A stretch of 64,000 nt of DNA from Brassica napus (Eukaryota; Streptophyta; Magnoliopsida; Brassicales; Brassicaceae): positions 55,763,422 to 55,827,421 of the forward strand of contig NC_063445.1 in assembly GCF_020379485.1 (NCBI RefSeq), in the 5' to 3' direction. Position numbers and translations under genes: made by a program. Under the pieces are notes generated by a model. That model had not been told where the DNA came from. It did no database searches and saw only the letters and a program-made list of their open reading frames with translations. Numbering within the stretch: position 1 is the first letter of the stretch; every line of letters starts with the position of its first letter. This document shows positions 23,709-35,570 of the stretch, piece after piece.

Positions 23709-24625
23709 TAAGTGGTTCCTTGTGGTAGATTCTAGATCTGATCTCTACATCATAGACGTGTTTAGGCGTTAGCCACCAGAGGATTGTACTCCCACGTCTA
23801 GAGACACCCAGAGGTGGCCCTCATGAGATTAAACGTGGGGGAGAAAACAAATTCAAGGAGAATTTAATTAAGCTAGGTACTGCTTTTGCTTGGGGTCATC
23901 ACACTAGCAAAGACCTTAGGGGTCTCATGTGGGTAGACGATAAGAATAGAGACTATGTTGTGGTGAGGAGAGTTTCGAACTGCCAGTACTTAGGGTTTTT
24001 TAAGAAAGGCGATGTTCATTACCGTGAGATTACATTACATATGGATGTTCGCAGGGAGTTATAAGGCGTTTATGATTTGGTTCTCAAAGGTTATAATCTT
24101 TACTTCCTCTCCACACGTAAGTACATAAGTTTCCAATGGCGATGCCAAGAATGAGTGAGGCTGATGAGAAAGCAATGTATGCAGATAAGGCCTTCTCATA
24201 TAGCTTTAACATTGGTGTTCCAACATCAGGGGATCCCTTGTTTCTCTATATCAGAGCTTACGAGCCAACCTCTTGAAAGCCTAGGATCTTTCGCCTGTAC
24301 AAGAGGGATGCTAAAGATCTAGACCCGGGGACCTTAGATACATGGCTTGTTGAGGTTGATTCTCTAGGTGATGAGGCTTTGTTTTTTTTTGATTTGGGTA
24401 TCACTGTGCCTGCTGACCACAGCCTTGGTATTGAGCCAAACTCCATCTACTTCACCCGTCACGACCGCCGTTTTAATCACATGAAACGTTCAACTCCATG
24501 CATCAACGTATGTGTGTACAATCTTGCAACAAAGAACATCAAACGCTTTGCCAGTCTCTCCAACTTAAAAAATCAAGGATGCCATGTGGTTTCTCCCCTC
24601 TTGATCATTTGTTTCATTCTTGCTT
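23709..24625 (+). pseudogene. F-box/DUF295 pseudogene, 5'-truncated
   Basis: It begins mid-gene with KWFLVVDSRSDLYIIDVF and decays by frameshift and stops (TTAG at about 23769). Matching pieces include MWVDDKNRDYVVVRR (about 23935) and, in one long late frame, FLYIRAYEPTS-stop, KPRIFRLYKRDAKDLDPG, then DLGITVPADHSLGIEPNSIY (about 24390). The family at 57876-59021 shows the intact form. The F-box half is missing because of the junction with the exonuclease pseudogene at 23708/23709. Confidence 0.8.
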
Positions 24626-25001
24626 TGTTATTTTCATTCCCGTGTTTAATCTTTGTAACGTTAGCTTTCCCATGATGTCGCTCACTCGGTCCTTGCTTTG
24701 CACGTGGCTTGTGTTGTTTTAGAAATTCCCACACTCTTCTTTCTTATCCTCTTTTTCTTTTGATGTATATAATCTTTGACATTGCTAACTATCTCAAGAC
24801 TCGTGTTCCAAATTTGAAACTATCAGTCCACATCAAATTATCATACACTCGGGGTATGCCCTAAATACAATTTCAATTTAATTTTTTTTTATTGATGCCA
24901 AAAATGACTGTGCTGGGCCGGGGTCCATATATAAAGACCGTCGACTTTCCCCCTCATCTAACCCTAATTCGTTTTTCATGTCAAATTCATCCTTGGAAAC
25001 C
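24626..25001. other. Spacer upstream of NYN gene 1
   Basis: No gene is seen. It presumably includes the NYN1 promoter; a TATATAAA lies at about 24927-24934. Confidence 0.35.
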
Positions 25002-25750
25002 ATGGTCAACAACTTCTACGGTAAGATGTTACCTCTTGCTTGGGTTTTGTTTGTCTTGTACCTCTCTAATATTAATCGATCGATCGATCTAATGCTTTCG
25101 TAATTTTTGTTTCGGATCGTAGAGGCGGACACAGAGGTCTTCTGGGACGTGACTGACTTCCCTATCCGTACCGATCGCTCTTATCTCGAGACTCTCAGAT
25201 CAGTTCTTGTCAGCAATGGTTATACTGGTGAGCTAAAAATCAGGGCTTATGGTGAGAAGAAACCGCACAATCTGGGTGATGGAGTCACCTTCCTACTTAA
25301 AAGTTTGCTTCGAACCCCCACCCCCCCCCCCCCTAGCTCCTTTCTTTTCTTATTTCATGTGCTATTTATTTATTTATTTATTTTTATGTATTTACAGCGG
25401 AGAAATTTTCGAGACTTGGTAGGATGTTAGTGGACATTGGTCTATGGGAATTGGACACAACTCGCTTGTTTGCTTGTACCCCAAAAAATGTGATGGTAAT
25501 CGCAGAAAACATAGACGAAGATACAGACTTTGTCTACGTTTCTAGGAATTTGAGATCACCTGCTAATAATTGTCTCTGGGTACTGCCTGATGATTACGAA
25601 AAGGAGAAAATAAAGCGTGTGAAGCTTCCTAGTGCAAGCTTTATATGGATATGGAAAGATCTACTGGCTGGAAAAAAGCCCATGTCCTCAGAGAAGTTAT
25701 CTTCATTGCGTTGCAAGGCTCCCTTTGAGCGCGCCTGGGCTGAGATTTGA
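25002..25750 (+). CDS. NYN-domain putative ribonuclease (copy 1)
   Basis: Proposed exons are 25002-25020, 25123-25275 and 25398-25750, giving 174 aa in frame. The protein starts MVNNFYEADTEVFWDVTDFP. The FWDVTDFP stretch resembles the first acidic strand of NYN (PIN-like) nucleases, and KNVMVIAENIDEDTDF is the expected later strand. Plant NYN proteins of this type form clusters and are thought to be RNA-processing or endonuclease-like; activity is unproved. The second donor is ambiguous (CTG G|GTGATG chosen; AAAA|GTTTGC at about 25298 also keeps frame). Intron 2 holds a C-run. The gene converges on copy 2. Confidence 0.7.
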
Positions 25751-26240
25751 TTCCAAGAATAATAATGTATCTGAACTTAAATGTTTGATTCCAAGAACAA
25801 TGTGTATCTTTGTGTAATAATCTCTCATCTGCAACAACTATGTGGGTTCAATTTGATGATTTTGCAGTTGCAACCTTTTTTTTCCCATTTTCTGCTTGTG
25901 TAATTTCATAGAGCCAGATACTTTTTTCTGCTCCCATTAATTGAAGAATTTATAACTGTTAAATCAAAACAAACGAGTGCGTAAATGGCAAGTTAAAGAC
26001 GATCTACAACAAATATAGCTCACAGATTATATTATGTAACATATGTTTTATGCCAAAGATGTTGGTATATGATTAAAGCATTAGGAGCTTCTGGAAGCAA
26101 ATCATTTCAACACAAAACCTTAGAGTTTACGCAAAAGCAAGAAGACAGCGTTAGAAGCAACAGCTACAAGAACACAGCGTTAGAAAAGCACAACAACAAA
26201 CCAAATTTTGATATAAACAAAAGTATTTATCATCTGCTAA
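25751..26240. other. Spacer between convergent NYN genes
   Basis: 3' flanks of the two convergent genes. No coding signal is seen. Confidence 0.4.
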
Positions 26241-26923
26241 CTAGTTCTGAAGAAGTTTCCTAGCAGAACCAGCAGCATGAGTTTCACTTGCACGTTTCAC
26301 ACCTGGTCCGTCATCATCATCATAATCATCATCATCATCATCAGTAGGATATGCAGAAGAAAGGTCGATGGACCTGTTTCCAGAACATAAGTCTGACCAA
26401 TACCAAGCTAAAATTGGCTCAGGATAATCAAAATTTTCTGGTGAGCAACCCTCAGGAACTACTGTGAAAACATTATGATCTCTAACAATCATTTCGTCAA
26501 GAAAACTGATCAGGTTAATGTTATCTTCCCCTGGCATAGCCTTTGCAATCACCAACAAATTTTTTTTGCCTCCATACTGTTGACGTTTGTGAACCCAGTT
26601 AAGCATGCGATGTATCAAACGATAAAACCTTGAACGTTTACCGACAACTTTAGCTGGAGTGAAGGACATGGACTCGAGATATCGACCATAATCAAAGGAA
26701 TCCGAACTACTATAAGCAAAGAACTCCACTTCACCAAGAGCGCCCGCATTCGATATAGCTAACTCGACATTCTTAACAAACTGATCTACATCGAGACCAG
26801 GAGGGAGTGGGAACTCATCCATGTCCCAGAACACGCCTGTCCAACCATCTGCATGAATGCGCGAGCGAGCGAGCGAGGGTGATTATTAACAAATAAGCAA
26901 ATCAGATCTAATTAATAACTACC

Positions 26924-27017
<94 letters not shown>

Positions 27018-27033
27018 TCTTACGGACGACCAT
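26241..27033 (-). CDS. NYN-domain putative ribonuclease (copy 2)
   Basis: Exon 1 is 27033-27024 (ATGGTCGTCC) and exon 2 is 26848-26241, giving 205 aa. The protein begins MVVHGWTGVFWDMDEFPLPP. FWDMDEFP corresponds to the first NYN acidic strand, KKNLLVIAKAMPGED to the later strand, and YPEPILAWYWSDL is near the end of the domain. The C-terminus has an aspartate run (about 25 residues from DDDDDDYDDDD onwards) and a polar tail. The first exon is only 10 bases, as in copy 1 where it is 19. A GA microsatellite fills half of the 175-bp intron and begins about 10 bases after the donor. Confidence 0.75.
26929..27015. repeat. (GA)n microsatellite, about 42 units, within the NYN2 intron
   Basis: A nearly perfect dinucleotide run, reading CT on the gene's strand. 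It lies close to the 5' splice site of the NYN2 first intron. Length polymorphism between accessions is expected. Confidence 0.95.
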
Positions 27034-29340
27034 GATTTCGACGGATATGGATCGGAACTTATTAGACTCAGACAAGGAGGAAAGGGGAATTCTAGGGTTA
27101 GATTTGTGGCTGTCGATAAAAGGAGTGGGTGTTTTTTTATTCTAGTGTTTTTACCTCCATCTTTACGTACGTCCTTGATGGGAAATTAAGGTTTCTAAAA
27201 TAAATAAAAACACACATGTTTTGTTAGTTTTTGTTTTGCCTAAACATGGTTTTTATTCATTTATTAGAAAAACATGATTTTATACCCAATTTTATTATTT
27301 TAACAGAAAATATGGTCTAGAATTTTGTAGGAAAAAAAAACATAATTTTGCAATCTCTATACTATATAGTCAACACTATAATAATACAAAATGTCTTTTC
27401 ACATCAACATTTTAATTTCTCTATAGAGTTGACACGTCTATTTTAAAGCATTTTAATCATCAACAAAAAAAATTTTAATTGACTAATATTTTTTTGGTAT
27501 TTTTTATGCACACTTATAATTTACTTTAACATATATATACATATAAATATGGTATATAAATTAATGTAAAATATAATGTAGTTGTATTTGCTTTATTTTT
27601 AATTAGTGTGATATACATATACATATATATATATATATGTTACTAATATATTTCAAAAATTCTTGCCAAAAATAAATATACAGATATAAAATTTTACTTT
27701 ATAATGGTTTATGAGTTAATAATCATTACGATGTTTTATAACTTTTCCCAAAAACATAATTTTCTATAAAGAAATCTTCCATAGCACATGTTCTATAACG
27801 CAATACAACACCAACATCTCTTCTTTCATCTTCCCAAGTAGTGCAATCTCGCCACTCTTAATCCTCATCTTATCTTCTATATTTTCAAACCCTTTCTTTT
27901 GCAATTCAAATTGATCCGTCATGTTTTTCTTTTTTTGTAGCTCTTTCACAATATATATCTACAAGTACCTTATGTTTTGAACCTACCATTCCATCTCATC
28001 TAGCAAAGCTTCATCAATCCATTTGAACAAGTGACACTCTTTTTTTTCTCTACAACGAAAGACAAACAAAAATGTTTCTTAACATGTGAGAGCAATAATC
28101 CAAGTCAAAATCAGTGTTTTACTCATTGCTCTCTCTATAATATATATCTATACAATTATTTACCAAATGATTTTTCAAAACAGAGCTCTCACGTTAAAAT
28201 TTAAAGCGGTTAGTATCGTTTAACCCTTAGTTAATCAAATATATAAATTACTTACAAAATAAAAACGAATTTGAATGATTTTGATTAGATAAATGATTAA
28301 AATATATAACAATAAGAATTATCCAAAGTCTAAAAATATAATTTGAATTAAAAGATAATTCTCATACATATATATATATATATATATTGTGTTTTTTTAC
28401 GGAGAATATCATTTAATAAAAATGTTAGAAATTAAAAAGCAGAAAACACATAACTAGATATTAATGAAGTAAAATTTTTAATTTTATAGAATTGAAAATA
28501 AAATATTGAGTGATTTTTAAGATTAATAATAATAAGAATTATTCAAAATCTAAAAATACATTTTAAAATAAAAAGATAATTCCTATATATACTGTGTTGT
28601 TATCTTAAAATTATATTTTAATAAAAAAGTAAAAAAAACATATATTAATTTAGATAATAGTTGCATATATTATCTCTAATGATCTATTGAATAGGTCAAA
28701 GATTTTTACAACTTTTTAAAGAAAATAGTTGCATAAGGATTCACAGATTTTCACATTGGTTTCGTGGCTTCCTATAAGTGTAATGACACAAAGTTTATTT
28801 GCAAGAAAATGGTTTAGAGCGTCGAAAAGAAAGAAATCATTTTGTTAGTTCAAATAATCATATTTATAATCGACTTATTAGATTAGCATTAGAAAACATA
28901 AGGAAAAATAGGAAAAAATAAAAAATATATTAATAACAGCTACACATTTAACATTTTTTTGTTCTTAACAATTTTCATTTATTGTTAGCAATATAAAATA
29001 ATATAACTGCTACATGTTGAGATTTAAAGTCTTTTATGTTTCTCTAAACTATAGTACCATTTATATTTAAAATAAGTTCATTTTTTACAATATGAAATTA
29101 CTAAAACTAGAACAACTAAAAAATAACATTTTTAGTGTAGGGTTACCATGGTAGAGCTAGAAAATTATTTATGAGGGTCACAAAAATTGTTTTTAAAATA
29201 TATCATAATCATTTTATTACTAATTTGAAATCTACGAGAAATTTTAATTTAATATATGTGTATCAATTAAATAAATATATTTATTCAAACTAATCATTTT
29301 ATAGAATAAAAAAGCTGAAAACATGCGGTGTAATTTTTTT
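27034..29340. other. Long AT-rich intergenic region
   Basis: About 2.3 kb with TA-rich runs (27620-27640, 28365-28386) and no long frame of credible composition. A short minus-strand frame at 27764-27949 has no recognisable features. Element ends could not be defined. Confidence 0.4.
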
Positions 29341-30203
29341 TTCTTGTTACAACTTAGGTCTTTAAGTATGAGATAAAAAGGATTAAATTTTAGATAAAAG
29401 AAACTAAACTTCAAAATTAAATGAAAAACAGTTTAAAAATATATAAGTTTTATCTAGATTTCTAAAATAAATCTAACTTGATTGCAATTGTTAAAAATCA
29501 ATATCCAATACACACTGAAAAAGAGTGGAAAAAGATGAAAATGTAAGCTAATCAATAGAAATAATTAGGTTTATTTTCTTTTAGTAAGTTTACTTTTTCC
29601 TGGAATTATTTTAATTTTTTTTGTTGGACTAATATATTCTAGATTTTGTATATGTTTATTAGTTTAGAATTGAATAAAAATTGATAGGGATCAATAATGT
29701 TGATAGGTACTAAAATAATCAAAATATTGATAGGTACTAATATATTCAAAAAAAAATATTTTCGCTTTGTAGTTCCATATAGTTAATCGTCTCCTTCTCC
29801 TCCTTGTAATAAGTTGCTTTAAGACTATGTAAAACAGAAAAAAGTATTCGGAATGAGTTTAATATTCACATCCAAAAAAACATAACATATACAAAGGTGA
29901 CCTCCCTCCCAACATCTAAAGGTTTCTTGCCTAGTGTCTCAAGATTATAAGATCATTGTCCTCGGGTGACCTACGCCACTTCCTAATCGAGTTGATGTTG
30001 TAAGTAGATATCATTTCTGTTTTAGTTAAGAGTAAACTGTAAATACTTTCATTTCTTTCTCTTTCTATTTGTTAATTTTTTTCTTTTCTAAACAAGAAAA
30101 AAAATATTATAAAAACACATCTTGTTTGCTCAGACATGACCATCACACAAGGTCAACAAAAAGTAACCTGAAACTCTCCAACACAAGAAAGAAAGAAAAT
30201 GAA
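29341..30203. repeat. 3' flank of the intact exonuclease gene, duplicated at 20850-22116
   Basis: Homologous to the flank of the exonuclease pseudogene but without the LINE. It includes the empty LINE target near 29505-29525. Confidence 0.6.
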
Positions 30204-33157
30204 TCACTCACTCAACTTGCATACGTCCATGAACTTCTGGACTGCATTATGATACTGAGTTCCCTGCAACCATACAACAAACATTTAGCATCTCCCCATC
30301 TATATTTCTCATTAAACAGTGAATTAAAGAGCCGAATAAAAGACCAAAGCTTTTAAAAAATCATGCATCTAGTTGAGAACTTATCCAATCAAATTTTATG
30401 AATCTTCTTGAACTCCTAGTTAAATTTTTTTTATTTTGATAAATCTTCATGGGCAACTGATAAATAACTTATGGATAAATGGATGCAGACTATGTTATAT
30501 ATGCAAAAAGGTAGAAGATGGGGTAAGTGACTTCACCTCCCAGTAGAGCTGATGACAGTTCATGCACTGCCAAAATTCCAAATTTTTGTTAAATAAGCAA
30601 TTTGGTATTCTTTGGAAACCCTTTGCTGCTTCAATAGCTTCTTCAATGGTCAGCGGTTTCTGGATAAATTTTCCATTGCATTTCGTGCATCGTGACATCA
30701 ACTGATTCTCGCTGATCTTTAGCTGGAAAGTCTCTATCACCTATACAACTTATTTACTTCAGTGGTAACTCAGAATAAATTCATATATCAGAAAAGTGGT
30801 TCCACAATGAATGCATGAGGCTCTATTGGCTAAGTATGAATCCAAGCATGCCCATGAAAAAAACTATCAAGATCAGTAGCTGATGTCTTCACTAGAAGCC
30901 AAAGCTTGAATTACTAACATGTCTTAACTTAAGACTCTTAAGAGAGATCCTGCTCTTTAAGGCAAAACTTGCAGGTTCGGTCCAGGCATAATACAGCTCA
31001 CATACTAGTGATTTCGTTTTATTGTATTGTACCTCAAGAAGCTGCTCATTTTTCAGAAGGCTCTTGACTCGATATATTTGATGCTTAGCCAAATCCTGAT
31101 GTCTCAACAGTTTTGTATCTCTTGTCAACAGAACTCTCTTCTCTTTCAACGCCTGATCAAGCAACTCCCTGGCAATTATGTCAAAAAAAGCAACACCGAA
31201 ACTAATAAACACAAAAAGATATTGTGATCAACGAACCACATGCCATCAAAATTTTATAATTGTAGCTTAGAGAAAAAAGTACCTTGAATCCGGCTTCTTT
31301 GAGGGTGGAACTGCAGCATCAATCCCCACACAGCGTAGATGTTTCGCCAAACCTTCAACCTAGAGAGTTGTTTTATAAGCATCTGGTAGGATAAAATAAA
31401 TTTAACACAAGACTGGCAGAGATTATAAAATTACCATCACATCCAAGAGAAACTTAGGGCAGCCATCACCGCCTAAAGAAGAATCCCATGGTGGTGGACC
31501 TTGCCAGTCCACAGAACAAACCAAATGCTTATCAGCGTTCACATTCTTCAACGAGGCACCACGTCTTCTTGTTTTCTTCTTGGAGATCCTCGGTAGAAGA
31601 TCAGACTCCTTCAGCAAGATCCTTTCTCCATACTTCCTGACGATCTTCAACAGATTCTCATCCATCGGCATTGTGTTTAGAGTTGTTTTTCTAGAAACCA
31701 TTCCGTTGGCAATGTTTTGACCATTTTGGGTCATTGCTCTGATAACATCTGCAGCCTTGCACAGTTTGGCCGTCACAATCTTACTGGTGAAATCTGATCC
31801 ATTGAGAATATCTTTTAAGCCAACGTTTATGTGTTTAGGATCTTGCAATGTGATTTCTTCAACGAGATTTGACTTGAATACATCGAATATTTGGAGCAAG
31901 CAGTGAGCATCTGTTGCAGCGTATAGTTTCTGTTCTTCTGTTAGAGGACGGTGTGACCAGTCACTACATTGAAGCTCCTAAAAACAAAACCTGTACATTA
32001 ATGCAGGCAAATGTAATAATATAACTCCAGAAAAACTAAGCTACTCTCTTGAATTGTAATTTAAATAAAAGATGATTTTAATTTTCACCAAAAAGGCAAG
32101 TTCTTTAAGGAATCAATAACAAACCTTTGACAAAGAAATGTCTAGCAGTTCCTTGCATATAGCTGCCAAGCTTTTGATATCCTTTGGTGCCTTTCTACCA
32201 AACCGCTTATGTTGTAGATGATTGTATATGCCTGTGATATCCATGTATTGCTTCACCTATTCATATTAAAAAAAGAAATAAAAACACACAAGTCAACAAT
32301 CCAATTTCAAAATAAAAGAAAGTAAAAAACAAATCAAAGGCTCTCTACTCTCTAAGTGCTCAACATTCAAAACAACTGCAAACTGGGAAACCAAACACTA
32401 TATACTAAAACTTTTGCATGCATATCTGGAACTTACTATAAGTAGAGTTATCTTACTATAAGCAGTATGCACCACCCATGATCTAAAAAAAAGAAACTCA
32501 ACAAAGCTAAAGGTAAAACCTTTTGGCAGCAATTGGACTACACCTATCTTGAATGCAATCAAAACCTAAAACTAAGATTGAAAGTTCAAATCTTTCAAAT
32601 GCCTTGGTGTAGTTCTAGCTCATCAGAACACACAAAACAGGGGAGAGAACAAGAAAGACACAAGCTTTAACCTCATGGAACTACTAAGAAGAGTTTCAAC
32701 TTTCAAACAAAGATTAAAAGTTCAAAACTTTCAACCCCTTAGTGTATTTTCACCTCTTCACAAACACAAAACAGAGGAAGAGAACAAGAAAGACACAAGC
32801 TTTCACCTCATTGAACCTCCCCACACAACCACCCTGAGTGAACGTCGAGGACAAGTAAACCAAGTCCTGCTTAAACCGAAACCCAAGCTTCAACACATCA
32901 GGAGACACGAACATATCGTTCAAGAGCTCCCACACGGAAGGGAGATGAATCGAAGTCAAGTCAATAAGGAAAACATCATCCGAGTCGTGACCGAGTCGGC
33001 ACGCCACTTGGAGGAGAGTAACGATCGGAAACGACGACGTACTAGAGCGCTGCGGCTTCCACTCCGCGTCCAAGGCGATCACCGTGGAACGAGCGAAGGA
33101 GCATTTTAGGCGAGTGAACTCGGGCGAGTCGGTGGAGGAAACAAGATAGATCTTCAT
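30204..33157 (-). CDS. 3'-5' exonuclease (DEDDy) with Mut7-C RNase domain
   Basis: Seven exons on the minus strand join in frame to 500 aa: 33157-32807, 32256-32125, 31977-31435, 31359-31283, 31168-31033, 30740-30537 and 30263-30204. All introns are GT-AG. Exo I is VIALDAEWKP (about residue 26), Exo II RFKQDLVYL (about 97), and Exo III YAATDAHCLL with the tyrosine typical of DEDDy enzymes (about 180). The Mut7-C half (from FLLDVMVEGLAKHLR) contains VLLTRDTKLL, and two CxxC pairs (CTKC, CMNC) form a zinc ribbon. The family trims RNA or DNA 3' ends; the substrate is unknown. It corresponds to Arabidopsis At5g24340 by content and neighbours. It shares a promoter with ATXR6. Confidence 0.93.
32541..32816 (-). 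repeat. 137-bp tandem duplication covering the exon 1 donor of the exonuclease gene
   Basis: The sequence ending in GAACAAGAAAGACACAAGC and the splice region occurs at about 32625-32679 and again at 32762-32816. The true donor is GAG|GTGAAAGC at 32807/32806. The copy in the intron reads GAG|GTTAAAGC. Confidence 0.75.
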
Positions 33158-33403
33158 TAATGTGAAGAGACATTACTGTAAAGTCTCTCCGGTTGGTTTT
33201 AATGTCTTTTTAGGTTATGCCGGTTTATGAAAACCAATGTAAACCGGAATGTAATCGAAAACCGTAATAATGGCGCTAAATTAAACCCGGTTGGATGAAA
33301 ACCAATTTAAACCGGGATTTAATCGTAAACCGTTACAGTGGCGCCAAATTAAACCCGGTTATTGTTTTTCCCCGCGAAAAACTCGTTGAAACAGAGATTT
33401 ATC

Positions 33404-33439
<36 letters not shown>

Positions 33440-33441
33440 GA
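33158..33441. promoter_or_regulatory. Bidirectional promoter of exonuclease and ATXR6, with E2F-like sites
   Basis: The start codons are 284 bp apart and divergent. A 68-bp unit is tandemly repeated (33227-33294 and 33295-33362). Each copy carries an E2F-type core on the minus strand: TTTAGCGCC (33280-33272, weaker) and TTTGGCGCC (33348-33340, consensus). A CT microsatellite (33409-33434) precedes the ATXR6 ATG. E2F control fits the S-phase role known for ATXR6; binding here is inferred. Confidence 0.65.
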
Positions 33442-35116
33442 ATGGTGGTGTCGCGGCGGAGGAGAACTCAGGTGACCAACCTTAGATCCATGGCGGATGA
33501 TTCTGATTCGGAATTGGATACGGTCTGCGAGGAATGCAGCTCAGGGAAACAACCAGCGAAGCTGCTTCTTTGCGACAAATGCGACAAAGGGTTTCATCTG
33601 TTCTGTCTCAGACCGATTCTAGTTTCGGTTCCTAAAGGCTCTTGGTTCTGCCCCTCGTGTTCTAAACACCAGAACCTTAAAGGTAAGATCTTTTTAATCG
33701 GTTCGTTATGCTTGAGCTGTAGATTTTGATTTGATACTTAAAAAATGAATACTTTATTGCAGCTTTCCCTCTTGTTCAGACCAAACTCCTAGACTTCTTT
33801 CGGATTAAACGGTCCTCTTCAGACGCATCTTACATCTCATGTTCTCCTCCAGGTAAAAAGTTTACATCATATATTCAAAAAAAAAAAAAGTTTGCATCTT
33901 TGTAGTTTTTTTAGATTGGATGTTAAGATTCCGACAAAATGTTGTATGTGTTGTGTTTGGTAATATTTATCAAAAGTTTTGATTTTTTTTGCAGATAATA
34001 TTGGGAAGAAAAGGAAAAGGACAAGCTTGGTGATGTCAAAGAAGAAGAGGAAGCTTCTTCCATACAACCCAACCGTTGATCCTCAAAGAAGACTCGAGCA
34101 AATGGCCTCTCTAGCCACTGCGTTGAGAGCATCCAACACTGAGTTCAGCAACAAGCTCACTTATGTACATAGCAAGGCTCTAAGATCTGCAAACAAAGCT
34201 GTCCTTGAGAAAGGAGGCATGCAGGTATGGATAGACTAATGTTCTTCACTCACATCTTCTTATGTTTTAGTATCAACTGAAGAAGATGATTGTGTATTCA
34301 ATGCAATATTCAAGAAATCGCTAAGTGGTGGTTAGGCGTTTAAGAGGAGATTCTTGTTTATTTAGGCATCTAAGCCGATTTTTTGAATGCCTAGATAGTT
34401 TTTTTTTTAAATCGTTTTGTCTAGACCGATTTTTAAAACACAGATTCAATGTCACACAGGTTCTGTCTAAACAAGATGCAGAGACATTAGCCTTGTGCAA
34501 GAACATGATGGTTCGTGGTGAATGTCCACCTCTTATGGTCGTCTTTGATCCTTATGAAGGGTACTTTAACGTTCCTATTAGCTTCTCTTTTTTTTTTTAC
34601 TTTTATAATCTAAAATGATTATTGAATTAGATTGGTTTTAAAACTGTGACAGGTTCACAGTAGAGGCTGATAGGTGTATTAAAGACTTGACTATAATCAC
34701 AGAGTATGTTGGTGATGTTGATTATCTGAGCAACAGAGAAAATAACTATGATGGAGACAGCATGATGACTCTCCTCCATGCCTCTGATCCTTCGCAATGC
34801 CTCGTTATTTGCCCTGACAAACGCAGTAACATCGCACGTTTCATCAGCGGCATCAACAACCACACTCCGTGAGTTTCTCTTATGAGCTTGAAACGTTTTT
34901 AATATTAGCTTGTCCTCATTTGTTTTTTTTTTGTGGGCGTTTTGTGAAATGTGCAGAGAAGGGAGGAAGAAGCAGAACCTGAAGTGTGTGAGGTTCAACA
35001 TCAACGGAGAAGCTAGGGTTCTTCTCGTAGCTAATAGAGATATTTCTAAAGGGGAGCGATTGTATTATGACTACAACGGATATGAACATGAATATCCAAC
35101 TGAAAATTTTGTATAA
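33442..35116 (+). CDS. ATXR6: H3K27 monomethyltransferase ATXR6 (PHD-SET)
   Basis: Six exons (33442-33682, 33763-33852, 33995-34224, 34460-34560, 34653-34868 and 34957-35116) join to 345 aa, close to the Arabidopsis length. The PHD finger runs from CEECSSG (about 29) through LLLCDKCDKGFHLFC to WFCPSC. A PCNA-interacting box, QTKLLDFF (86-93), follows. The SET domain includes LTIITEYVGDVDYLS, NIARFISGINNH and RLYYDYNGYEHEYPTENFV at the C-terminus. ATXR5/6 deposit H3K27me1 on replication-coupled H3.1 and prevent heterochromatin over-replication. No damage is visible. The divergent exonuclease gene and E2F-like sites match the Arabidopsis neighbourhood at At5g24330. Confidence 0.97.
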
Positions 35117-35570
35117 CCCTAAAAGTATACATATAAACTTGTTCAGCAAGAAACCAAAATGGTGTCTGGTCTTCTTGTCTTCCCATGAATCAAGCCTTAT
35201 TTTTCACAAGTTGTACCACAACAACGCTGTTAAATTATCTTTCTATACTTTTATTTAAAATTATATAAGAATAATTATTATGAAATCAATCATTATTTTT
35301 TATTCTATTTTGGCAATTTTCCCTTTTTAAAATTGGTTTATGTGGTCATAGTCGGAATGTGTGCAAATCGGTTAAAAAATGATTTTTTCTAAAAAAAATA
35401 GTTTTTTTTTTAAAGTGATTTTTTTGAAACAGTTCTTTTAACATTGATTGCTTCAACATTGAGTATCTTATTTCTAAACTAAATATAGAATGATGCAAAA
35501 AAAAATTATAGAAAAGGATTTTGACTATATAATTAATCTCGTAATGAATTTTATTTAAATAAAAAGAAAC
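35117..35570. other. AT-rich spacer after ATXR6
   Basis: 3' flank of ATXR6, rich in A and T runs. No gene is seen. Confidence 0.4.

Noticed and set aside
32675..33109. 144-codon plus-strand frame
   Set aside because: It lies antisense to exonuclease exon 1 and the duplicated intron sequence.
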